From assembly GCF_000284595.1 (NCBI RefSeq), contig NC_017671.1:2389001-2453000 (forward strand): DNA of 64,000 nt, read 5' to 3'. A program made the translations under genes and the position numbers. Under the pieces are notes generated by a model, which was not told the origin of the DNA, ran no database searches, and saw only the letters and a list, made by a program, of their open reading frames with translations. Source of the stretch: Stenotrophomonas maltophilia D457 (GTDB lineage Bacteria; Pseudomonadota; Gammaproteobacteria; Xanthomonadales; Xanthomonadaceae). Every line of letters starts with the position of its first letter. Positions within the stretch are counted from its first letter, which is position 1. This document shows positions 40,994-48,393 of the stretch, piece by piece.

Positions 40994-41706
40994 TCACGAT
41001 TGGGTTGACTTGACAGGCATCACACGCTTTTGCGCGATCTCCAGCTTATTGACGTCCTCCGCAGGCACAAGAAGCACAACTTTCCCCGCTGGCTCCCACA
41101 GCACGTAACTATCACCTAAGCGACCCGCAAGTCCCAGGCCGCCTTGTACTTTGCCATCAATTGTCACACTCACCGTGGACGGGTTTCCGCTGGCAGTGAT
41201 CTCCTTGGCGCGCCGCGATCCAAGCCAACTCGAAGAAATCGACACGTAGACAAGCATTACGAGAGCATAGATCAGCCACGGCGAGTCCTTTACGGCGGTT
41301 GGGAGCACTGGTGACAGGCGCACAGCTATTGCATATATGCCCACCGAGGCTGCACCTATCAGAAGGGACCATCCGTTCGACCACCAAAGCACTGCCACCA
41401 GACCCACAAGACAAAGCACCATCGCCAACCACGCCAGCAGGCTGGATTTAGACTTGCTCGCCGTCACCTTTCCTTCGATCCAGCCACCAAGTAGCAACGC
41501 AACCGGCAGGAACAACAACACCATGCCAATGCTCGCAAGGCCCGCCAGCGCAAGCTCGCTTACGGCGACAACTGAAAGGGATCCAGTCCGAAATGGCCCC
41601 AGTACGCCTTCAGATAGAAGGCGCCTTGAATCAATCCAAAGGTGACGAGCGCCGAACCCCATCCAGCAACATCGGCCATCGTCAGTGTCTTTTTCGTACG
41701 CTCCAT
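40994..41706 (-). pseudogene. Membrane protein gene with a probable single-base frameshift
   Basis: The 5' frame begins MERTKKTLTMADVAGWGSAL at 41706 and stops at about 41560 after GLDPFQLSP. The continuation (VVAVSELALAGLASIGMVLLFLPVALLLGG and three further hydrophobic segments, then a soluble C-terminus with SVTIDGKVQGGLGLAGRLGDSYVLWEPAGKVVLLVP) is in the other frame from about 41580 to 40994. Joining the two gives one plausible polytopic protein of about 237 aa. Either the gene is frameshifted, the sequence has an error, or the two frames are joined by programmed -1 slippage near CCCTTTCAG. Function unknown. Confidence 0.6.
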
Positions 41707-41775
41707 GTATCCCCCTTCCATCAATGCAGCTCGGCCACATAGTGGCATGCAGCGCTCCGCCCTGCAGAATCCACT

Positions 41776-41798
41776 CCATTAACGTGACGCGTCACGCC
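41776..41798. promoter_or_regulatory. GTGACGCGTCAC palindrome, copy 2
   Basis: The block CCATTAACGTGACGCGTCAC followed by GCC differs at one base from the copy at 6365-6387. It lies 76 bases upstream of the PLDc_N/TPR gene. Likely a binding site for an unidentified regulator. Confidence 0.45.
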
Positions 41799-41873
41799 CG
41801 ATCGCCCCACCCCATTGGCGCCCCACCCCTCCCCCACTATAGTCCCACCCCTCACAAGGACGAGGCGGCATAC

Positions 41874-42629
41874 ATGCCCTATATCGGAATCGGACTCCAC
41901 GTGCTGGCGGCCATCTACTTCGCGGTGCACGCCATCCGCTCGGGCCAGAGCCTCTACTGGCTGATCCTGCTCTTCTCGTTCCCGCTGCTCGGTAGCGTCG
42001 TCTACTTCCTGGCGATCTACTTCCCGGAAGCCCGTAACTCGCGCGGCGCGCGGCAGGTGGTCCGCTCCGCCAAGCAGCTCATGGACCCGGGCCAGGACCT
42101 GCGCAACGCTCGCGTCGAGCTGGCGCGCACGCCCACCGTGCAGAACCGTGTTCGCCTGGGCATGACGCTGCTCGATGCCGGCCAGGCGGAGGAAGCCAGA
42201 ACCCTGCTTGAGCAGGCCGCAAGCTCGCCACTGGGTGACGACCCTTACATTCTGACCTGCCTGGCCCGTGCCCGCCTCGAGTCCAGGCACGCCGCACTTG
42301 CGGTGGAGACGCTGGATGGTCTGTTTGCTCGACACCCGGACGTGCGCCGTAAGTCGGAACAGACCCTGCTCTATGCGCAGGCACTGGCAGCCTCTCAGGC
42401 GCCCGGTGCGCGCGCCGCGTTCGACCGCGCCGTCGAATGCGGAAGCGATGCGACTGCGCGCTGCCTCTACGCCGAGTGGCTGATGGCACAACCGCAGCCT
42501 GCCGACCGTGAGCAGGCCCGCAGTCTGTTCGCCAGCATCATCGACGATGCCCAGCACTGGTCGCGCCACGCGCGCAGCCACAATGCCGCGTGGTTGGAGC
42601 GGAGCAAGGTTGCGCTGAAAGGCTACTGA
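41874..42629 (+). CDS. Membrane-anchored TPR protein with PLDc_N-type helical hairpin
   Basis: A 251-aa protein. Two N-terminal transmembrane helices (IGIGLHVLAAIYFAVHAI and SLYWLILLFSFPLLGSVVYFLAIYF) match the PLDc_N module. A cytoplasmic TPR solenoid follows (for example RVRLGMTLLDAGQAEEARTLLEQAA). It is likely an inner-membrane scaffold of unknown partner. AAGGACGAGG lies upstream. Its composition is like the chromosomal backbone, so it marks the return from the AT-richer segment. Confidence 0.7.
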   Translation: MPYIGIGLHVLAAIYFAVHAIRSGQSLYWLILLFSFPLLGSVVYFLAIYFPEARNSRGARQVVRSAKQLMDPGQDLRNARVELARTPTVQNRVRLGMTLLDAGQAEEARTLLEQAASSPLGDDPYILTCLARARLESRHAALAVETLDGLFARHPDVRRKSEQTLLYAQALAASQAPGARAAFDRAVECGSDATARCLYAEWLMAQPQPADREQARSLFASIIDDAQHWSRHARSHNAAWLERSKVALKGY

Positions 42630-42883
42630 CGCCTGACGGCCCTTATTAGCAATCCTGTCGCATCCGCCCACTTACGGCCTCGCCGAATGGATGCAGACAG
42701 GCCTCGGGATCGCATCAAGTCAGTCGTGGATTGACCTAGCCTACGGGCCTAAGATCGCATACACAGGAAGGGCAGGCTGCGGTACATTCTCAGTCACTGA
42801 GACCTCCGGCGCGCATCCTGCGCCCCATGGACACTGACCTCTGCATGCGCACCGACTTTCCCTCCAGCCATCAAGGATTGAGC

Positions 42884-44878
42884 GTGGCTATTCGCACTGT
42901 AACGAGTGAAACCCGAATTACCGGCGAAGGCATCAAGAAACACTTCAGGTCAACTGATCCAATTCAGGCCATCTATGAACTGGTTTGGAATGGGCTCGAT
43001 GCCGGAGCTTCGAAGATCGCCGTGCGCCAGCTTCGCAATGAGCTCGGCGGTGTCACAGAGATACTAGTGCAAGACGACGGCGAAGGCATCCGCTTCGACA
43101 CTCCGGAGGCTAACTTCGGTCTTTTCAATGACTCGGCGAAGAAACTCGACGTGGCACAGCACGGCTCGCACGGCCGTGGCAGGCTCGCCTTTCATCGCCT
43201 ATCCCATCAGGCTGAGTGGCACACCCGCCATCAAGGCAGGGATGCGCTTATTTCAATTGACGAAAGCGATATCCGCAAGTTTTCTATCAGAGAAGGCGAT
43301 GTGGGCCAATACGTAACGGGGCCGTCCGGCACGACGGTGGTGCTCAGTCGTTTGCACAGCCAGCTGCCTGGTCGGGAAGAAATGCTAGCGGCATTCAGCC
43401 AGACCTTTGGCTGGTACTTGGCGCTGCATACTGCTAAGCACTTGAATATTGATGGCGAGGTCGTGCCCATCCCCGCTCATGAGCTGAGCGGGCATCTGCT
43501 TAAGCTTGAGGGTACCCCTTTCAAGGTGGACGTTATTCGCTGGATCGACAGGCCTAACGATGAAAAATCATATGTATATCTGATCGACAGCGCCGGACGC
43601 ACGGTTCACCGTCAGTTGAGCAGTTTGAACAACAAGAAGAACTTCCATCTCAGTGTATATGTCGCCTCACCCTGGGCCGACTCTTATGCGGATTCTGCCG
43701 ATTTACTTAATCCCAAGGCAAACACGAGGGGCTCGCGAATTTGGGCGGAGCTGGAAAAGAACGTATCTGCAATTACGCGGGCGATCTACGAACAATTCCT
43801 GCGTGACGAGGCGGAAAAGAAGGTGGCGCAGTTTGAGGAGGATGGTCACTTTCCAAGCTATGCGGGGCTGGAGCCTCCTGAGGCAGCGTGGCGCCTGGAA
43901 AACACCAAGGAGCTCGTTAAGAACATCTACGTTGCAGATCCGACATTGTTCTCGCTCAACAAGAAACAGATCAAGGTGCTCATTCGCCTCCTTGATCGCC
44001 TGGCAATCTCCGACGAGAACGATTCTCTGTGGGAGATTTTGAATGGTGTTCTTGATCTCGACCAACAAGCTTCCAGCGCACTTGCTGCGCAGCTGCAGAG
44101 GACAACGCTGGAAAATATCGTCAACACGATTGAGGTCCTTCAGCGGAGGATCAACACCATTCAGGAGCTCAGGGTGCTGATGCAAGAGCACTACGCCGAA
44201 GTTCGGGAAACTCCTGATCTGCAAAGGATCATTGAAAATCACACGTGGCTGTTCGGCCCCCAATACGAGATCCTCGGCGCCGAAGAGGCAACCTTTACCG
44301 AGATCACGCGAAAGCACCGCAACATGGTGCCAGGCATTCATAGCGTTGATCCTGAAGATCTCGAGGGTGATGCTTCTTTCGCCGGAGCATCACGCCAGCC
44401 GGATCTGTTCTTGGCTCGAAAAGTGCCGTGCTTCGATAGCTTCGGTAAAGCGATGTACCGCTGCGTAGTTATTGAAATCAAGCGGCCAAGCGTCTCTTTG
44501 AATATCAAGCACATGCGTCAGTTGGACGACTATGCTGGAATCCTAAGGAAGCACCCGGCCTTTAGCAGCGACCACATCAAATTTGAGCTAATTTTGGTCG
44601 GACGCAAGATATCCGATGCCGACACCGAGATTGCTGACCGACTGCGTGATAAGGCAGCGAGCGGTGAGCCGGGGCTCTATCACAACGACGGAAAGTCCAA
44701 ACGGTATATCCTCAACTGGTACACATTGCTCGATGGCCACGAGTTGGCCAACAAGGCGTTGATCGATAGCTTGCGACTACGTCGCAACGATCTTACAGAT
44801 ACCTCACAGGAGTCGCTGGTTAGACAGTTGCAAGGGGCTGAGCCGCTGCGATTCGATGGCGCGACCGTTGATGCGTGA
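42884..44878 (+). CDS. GHKL ATPase fused to a PD-(D/E)XK/DUF4263-like nuclease (candidate defence protein)
   Basis: About 664 aa. The N-terminal GHKL ATPase shows an N-box YELVWNGLDAGASKI, DDGEGIRF and HGSHGRGRLAFHRL, as in MutL/Hsp90/MORC proteins. A transducer-like domain follows, then a helical region (about 320-450). The C-terminal part (about 470-620) starts with IIENHTWLFGPQYEILG, as in DUF4263/Shedu-type proteins, and has the nuclease-like QPDLF and YRCVVIEIKRPS (D...ExK). A GTG at 42884 with AAGGA upstream starts at the domain edge; an ATG at 42827 is possible. ATPase-nuclease fusions of this kind occur in anti-phage systems. It stands alone, with no signal peptide, and its composition is AT-richer than the backbone. 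Confidence 0.75.
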   Translation: MAIRTVTSETRITGEGIKKHFRSTDPIQAIYELVWNGLDAGASKIAVRQLRNELGGVTEILVQDDGEGIRFDTPEANFGLFNDSAKKLDVAQHGSHGRGRLAFHRLSHQAEWHTRHQGRDALISIDESDIRKFSIREGDVGQYVTGPSGTTVVLSRLHSQLPGREEMLAAFSQTFGWYLALHTAKHLNIDGEVVPIPAHELSGHLLKLEGTPFKVDVIRWIDRPNDEKSYVYLIDSAGRTVHRQLSSLNNKKNFHLSVYVASPWADSYADSADLLNPKANTRGSRIWAELEKNVSAITRAIYEQFLRDEAEKKVAQFEEDGHFPSYAGLEPPEAAWRLENTKELVKNIYVADPTLFSLNKKQIKVLIRLLDRLAISDENDSLWEILNGVLDLDQQASSALAAQLQRTTLENIVNTIEVLQRRINTIQELRVLMQEHYAEVRETPDLQRIIENHTWLFGPQYEILGAEEATFTEITRKHRNMVPGIHSVDPEDLEGDASFAGASRQPDLFLARKVPCFDSFGKAMYRCVVIEIKRPSVSLNIKHMRQLDDYAGILRKHPAFSSDHIKFELILVGRKISDADTEIADRLRDKAASGEPGLYHNDGKSKRYILNWYTLLDGHELANKALIDSLRLRRNDLTDTSQESLVRQLQGAEPLRFDGATVDA

Positions 44879-45150
44879 TGGCGAGCAACATAGAGGCCCA
44901 TTAAATGCCAGCAGAAGTTGCCTAGTTCATCCTCTTCGCTCGAGGTGCGGCAGGTCCGCAGGCAGGTGTCGGGAGCGACTGTTGCTCGTCGTGATCAGTA
45001 CGAAAGCGGGTCGCCAGGCGCGACAGCATTGGTCTGGCCCATGGCTTCCGCTCCATAATTGGAGCGGCGCAGTCGTGCGCGATGCGCGGATTTACCTGCG
45101 ACGCACTTTACCTGAGCCTAACCGGCTACCTTGGGATGAGTATCAAGAAA

Positions 45151-45170
45151 AACCCCGCCCAGGCGGGGTT
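45151..45170 (-). terminator. Rho-independent terminator of the tRNA-like gene
   Basis: Minus-strand AACCCCGCC tg GGCGGGGTT followed by TTTC: a perfect 9-bp stem (loop of 2 to 4) and U-tract, 11 bases past the CCA end of the tRNA-like gene. Confidence 0.9.
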
Positions 45171-45181
45171 CCATGTCAAGC

Positions 45182-45294
45182 TGGTGCACCAGACGAGATT
45201 CGAACTCGTATCTCCGAAGAGACATCTTTCCTTGGATCCCTCTGATGAAGAAGCCAAGGCAAAGATGCGTGTATGCCAATTCCACCACTGGTGC
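45182..45294 (-). tRNA. tRNA-Leu-like RNA with a 28-nt extended anticodon arm
   Basis: Acceptor stem GCACCAG/CTGGTGC (7 bp, perfect), discriminator A and encoded CCA. The D-arm is GTG-GAATTGGCATA-CAC in tRNA-Leu style, the variable stem TCTC-ttcg-GAGA, and the T-arm ACGAG-TTCGAAT-CTCGT. The anticodon region is abnormal: CATCTTT/AAAGATG pair (7 bp), then a one-base bulge, CCTTGG/CCAAGG (6 bp), then CTTC/GAGG (with GAT bulged) closing a 7-nt loop TTCATCA. Removing 28 nt would give a normal 85-nt class II tRNA. The apical loop has U at the position before CAU. It may be a non-canonical translation or regulatory RNA rather than a decoding tRNA. Confidence 0.85.
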
Positions 45295-45302
45295 GGAATT
45301 TG

Positions 45303-45332
45303 ATTATACCAATGCAGTAGTCGGGTAGTCAA
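45303..45332 (-). promoter_or_regulatory. Sigma-70 promoter of the tRNA-like gene
   Basis: TTGACT (45327-45332 complement), an 18-bp spacer and a perfect TATAAT (45303-45308 complement), on the minus strand. The -10 box ends 8 bases before the first base of the acceptor stem, so transcription should start at or within 2-3 bases of the mature 5' end, with little or no leader for RNase P to remove. Confidence 0.88.
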
Positions 45333-45539
45333 GGCACGGGGCACTGCCAAGACAGTTTGCTGGAAGCGGACAAAATCCCGGGGAAGGGATACTGACTTAT
45401 GACAGCCCTTGGCAATTCTGTCGCATCCGCCTCGCTCATGGTCCCGCCAGGCCGATGCCGACAGCCCGTAGGCCCGCGCCGCCGACATCGCCGACAGCCT
45501 TGCAGCGCAACGCTCCAGCCTCATTGCGCCGTATGCAAC

Positions 45540-45850
45540 GATTCTGAAAATGTTGAAAGTGGTGTCGGCATCGGCCTTACTGCATTGGCATCACGCACGA
45601 CCGCGCGTATTCCTTTTCGTGCCACCAATACATCGGTGGCCGGGGCTCGAAATCCCGGTAACGCGACTGTAGTTTGCGCTTGCCAGCCGGCACCACGCCT
45701 TGTGGTGCCGGCTGGCAATCCGTCGGCCGGCTATGGCGGGCGGTGCGTGGGGGCCTTGTGCCCACCGGTCTTAGTCGCGTACCGGATTTCGAGCCACGCA
45801 CCGTCCGCCACCTTTATCGGTGGCGGCTTCTGCATGCACGCAAGGAGCCC
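45540..45850 (+). ncRNA. Hairpin-rich leader resembling prophage C4/Ash loci
   Basis: The segment holds nested inverted repeats: GCCACC/GGTGGC at 45621-45640; a long diverged pair at 45644-45668 with 45773-45795 (GGCTCGAAATCC...CGCGACT); a 10-bp pair at 45741-45750 with 45794-45803; a perfect 17-bp hairpin at 45680-45718; and CCGCCACC/GGTGGCGG at 45805-45826 just before an ATG. The plus-strand peptide frame through it contains GVGIG, GNPGNATVVCACQPAP and FIGGGFCMHARS, which I associate with Ash-family leaders next to C4 antisense RNAs of P4-like prophages. No structure search could be run, so the RNA family is tentative. Confidence 0.45.
45680..45718. repeat. Perfect 17-bp inverted repeat
   Basis: Arms TTGCCAGCCGGCACCAC and its exact complement flank a 5-base loop GCCTT. 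It sits inside the Ash/C4-like leader and would form a very stable hairpin in either strand. It may be one of the dispersed palindromes common in Stenotrophomonas genomes, inserted in the leader. Confidence 0.8.
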
Positions 45851-45854
45851 AGCC

Positions 45855-46211
45855 ATGACCCAGCCCCACTCCCCTGCCCCGCACCCGATCCACGACGCGT
45901 CCGCCAACGGTCCTGCCTTGGACCCGAACACGCTCATCGCCCTGCTGCACAGCATCGGCGCCGGTGTCGCCTCCGATGGTCAGCCGTGGCCGGAGCGTCA
46001 CCAGATGCCCGGCCGACGCATCGCCCTGGCGGATACCGATTGCTCGCTGGCCGGGCTACGCGTGGTGCTGGAGATCCTGCTGGCCGCGCAGCGTGCCCGC
46101 GAGAACGGTGAGCTGGAGCAGTACGTCGGCCCTCGCGTCATGGAGGGCCTGATCATGGCTGGCATCGGCCTTACCGCACACGCCAGTACGCGCCTGCATC
46201 CGGAGGGGTGA
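45855..46211 (+). CDS. Small protein downstream of the Ash/C4-like leader
   Basis: A 118-aa protein with Pro/His-rich start and a helical C-terminal half (LAGLRVVLEILLAAQRARENGELEQYVGPRVMEGLIMAGIGLTAHAST). The ATG at 45855 is preceded by AAGGAG. The frame remains open upstream to 45399 and could also be read as the body of an Ash-like protein. Cytoplasmic; function unknown. The next frame begins at the base after its stop. Confidence 0.6.
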   Translation: MTQPHSPAPHPIHDASANGPALDPNTLIALLHSIGAGVASDGQPWPERHQMPGRRIALADTDCSLAGLRVVLEILLAAQRARENGELEQYVGPRVMEGLIMAGIGLTAHASTRLHPEG

Positions 46212-46712
46212 GTGGCGTGGTGCCGCTGGGCGGCCAACGCGCTCTGTCTTGTGGTGGTGGTTGCGGCACAGGCGCAGTGGCCGGCGACGCCGGCGCCCTC
46301 GCCTGTCGCGTTCCAAAGCATCAACGACGATCGATTCTCACAACTGCGCCGCCAGGCGATGCAGTTCGTGGACTCTCGGCCACGATAGGGCTTCCAGTTC
46401 ATCGAGCGGCGCCGAGATGCCGAATTCCAGGTTCATTGCCGGGGCATGCCCGTGCTGTGGCTGGAGGGGCGCTCGCACCATCTGCTGTTGCAGGTCTCAC
46501 TGGACGCGGAGCAGCGGGCGCCCGCCGTTGTGCAGCTTGGTACGTTGCTTCAATGGCAGCTGGAGCCGGTGGGCTATCTGGAGCAGGTGCTGGCTGACGT
46601 GCCGGAACCTGTTCTGTTGGATCGGGTGCTGCAGATGTTCGGGGAGGAGGTGTCTGAGGGGGCGCGATGTGGCCCACACTGGTCACCTGCGAGCCAGGCA
46701 TTGGCCCAGTGA
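46212..46712 (+). pseudogene. Small secreted-type gene split by an in-frame amber codon
   Basis: From a GTG at 46212 the frame encodes a signal-like N-terminus (WAANALCLVVVVAAQAQW) and continues to a TAG at 46386-46388. The same frame then resumes without shift (GFQFIERRRDAEFQVHCRGM) to a stop at 46712, including VLWLEGRSHHLLLQVSLDAE. Continuity of frame and composition on both sides indicates one gene of about 165 codons with a nonsense mutation, or with stop-codon suppression. Function unknown. Confidence 0.55.
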
Positions 46713-46721
46713 CCATGCGGG

Positions 46722-47348
46722 TCACCTCCCGGCATCGATCCAGCCCGCATCGCGCGCACGCGCGAGATCTTCTGGCGTATCGATATCCAGGCCGAGTTCC
46801 GGTGCCTGCAGGACATGCACCGTATCGACAGGAAGTTGCCGCAGGCGCGCTCCGAAGCCGCGGTCACCGGATGCACCGACAGGGGTGAACCAGGCGCGCG
46901 GCACGACTGCGGGAACGCCAAGCGCATTTCCGTGGCGGGTGCCCGCGCACGTTGACGCTGCGGCGCGGGCACCGGAAAGCAGCGCCTGCAGATGGGAGCG
47001 CTCGATTGCGGGCTGGTCGCATGCCACGATCATCACCGCGGTCACCGTGGGCAGCAGGTGTGCGCCGGCAACCTGCAGACTGCTCGCCAGGCCACGCTCC
47101 CAGTGGTGATTGGTTACCGGGGTGGCATCCAGCCCGGCAACGCTGGATGTCACGGCCTGTGCGTTCGCGCCCACCACGACCAGGACTTGCGCTGGCGCGA
47201 GCTCCAGCGCTAGCCGCACTACGCGATGTACCAGGGTCTCGCCCTGCCGGGTGAGGAGCTGCTTGGGCTGGCCAAGTCGGGTGCTCCCGCCGGCAGCAAG
47301 CACGACGACCGCATGCGCGTCAGTCACCTGCCGTGCGCGCTTCGCCAT
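46722..47348 (-). CDS. mocA: Molybdenum cofactor cytidylyltransferase (MocA-like)
   Basis: A 208-aa NTP-transferase-fold protein with VVVLAAGGSTRLGQPKQLL (nucleotide-binding loop), MIVACDQPAIERSHLQALL and GNALGVPAVVPRAWF. The reaction is CTP + MPT-Mo to molybdopterin cytosine dinucleotide, the cofactor of PaoC-type oxidoreductases. It overlaps the XdhC-type gene by 25 bases and is the last gene of the pao operon, supplying cofactor to the enzyme encoded upstream. Confidence 0.9.
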   Translation of the reverse strand: MAKRARQVTDAHAVVVLAAGGSTRLGQPKQLLTRQGETLVHRVVRLALELAPAQVLVVVGANAQAVTSSVAGLDATPVTNHHWERGLASSLQVAGAHLLPTVTAVMIVACDQPAIERSHLQALLSGARAAASTCAGTRHGNALGVPAVVPRAWFTPVGASGDRGFGARLRQLPVDTVHVLQAPELGLDIDTPEDLARARDAGWIDAGR

Positions 47349-48385
47349 TGCTGCAGCTGTGCGGCGATGCTGAGCGAAATCGCCTCCGGCCCTCGGCCGC
47401 CGATGTTCAGGCCGACCGGTGATCGAAGTCTCGGGGAAAGCCGGTGGCGCTGATCCGGTGTCAGCAGCTTGAACAGGTCCTCGCGCCTTCGCCGCGGACC
47501 CAGCAGTCCAATGAACGCGACGTTGGTATCAGCCAGGGCCACCAGCGCCTCCCGGTCCAGTTCAAAATCGTGATGCATCACCAGTGCCGCGTCGCAACGG
47601 TCGCCATGAAGGGCCTCGGCCGGGCTGGTCTGAAGATGCGCATCCGCGCACTGCCCGGCTGAGGCCCAGCGCGCTCGCCGTTCGGCTACGCTGACCCGCC
47701 ACCCCAGGCCGCGCAGCAGCGGAACCAGGAAGGGCGTTTCGGGACCGCCCCCCAATACCAGGGCCCGCGGAAGCCGGGGCAACGGCAAACGCCACGCGCC
47801 CTCGCCAAAGGGCTGTGTACCCTCCATCGGATGCAGCTGCCACGCCTGCTCGCGATGGCCGGCACGGAAAACGACCTGCCCCGACGTGCGAAGGTCGCGC
47901 TGGAGTGACACGCCCTCGCGCAACCAAGCCTCGATGACGTCGTCGATGCCGGCCATGGCACGCAACGGCAGCAGCGCAATCCGAAGCCGGCCGCGGCAGC
48001 CGAGCGCGGACCCGCTCAACAGGTCGTCGTCACTGCGGGTGTCGATCTCGATCCAGTCGACCCGCCCTGCCGCGCTCACCTGCTCCGCGCGTCGCGCGAG
48101 CTCGGGCTCCAGGCATCCGCCGCTCAGCCAGCCGACCTGGCTGCCGTTGCAGAACAGCACCATGTCGCCGGCACCGGCGTAGGTGGAGCCATCGGTTTCC
48201 AGCACCAGCGCGAGCACGGCGTGCTCCCCCGCGCGCACGCGCGTCAAGGCCGTCTCTAGTACGCCGCGCGGGCTGCCTTCGGCGAGGAAGCCCGGCGCTG
48301 CGGACAGGTCCTCGGCAAGATCGCCGGGCTCCCCTCCGCCTGCGGCGGAGACCTCCAGAGTGGGCGAGGCTACGGGTCGGTCCAT
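47324..48385 (-). CDS. paoD: XdhC/PaoD-type molybdenum cofactor insertion protein
   Basis: A 353-aa XdhC/CoxI family protein with N-terminal AVLALVLETDGSTYAGAGDMVLF and SGGCLEPELARRAEQV, and a C-terminal Rossmann-like domain with ALVLGGGPETPFLVPLLRGLGWRV and VAFIGLLGPRRRREDLF. These chaperones bind the molybdenum cofactor, help sulfurate it and insert it into the large subunit. It begins 8 bases after paoC; an ATG at 48385 is preferred to a TTG two codons earlier. Confidence 0.88.
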   Translation of the reverse strand: MDRPVASPTLEVSAAGGGEPGDLAEDLSAAPGFLAEGSPRGVLETALTRVRAGEHAVLALVLETDGSTYAGAGDMVLFCNGSQVGWLSGGCLEPELARRAEQVSAAGRVDWIEIDTRSDDDLLSGSALGCRGRLRIALLPLRAMAGIDDVIEAWLREGVSLQRDLRTSGQVVFRAGHREQAWQLHPMEGTQPFGEGAWRLPLPRLPRALVLGGGPETPFLVPLLRGLGWRVSVAERRARWASAGQCADAHLQTSPAEALHGDRCDAALVMHHDFELDREALVALADTNVAFIGLLGPRRRREDLFKLLTPDQRHRLSPRLRSPVGLNIGGRGPEAISLSIAAQLQQWRSAHGR

Positions 48386-48393
48386 GCGCAACG

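Noticed and set aside
41560..41590. Programmed -1 ribosomal frameshift as a firm call
   Set aside because: CCCTTTC is not a standard X-XXY-YYZ heptamer in the upstream frame and no downstream stimulator was recognised, so a simple frameshift mutation is more likely.
45082..45303. Plus-strand ORF of 73 codons
   Set aside because: It runs antisense through the tRNA-like gene and its terminator. The RNA structure, promoter and terminator explain the sequence better.
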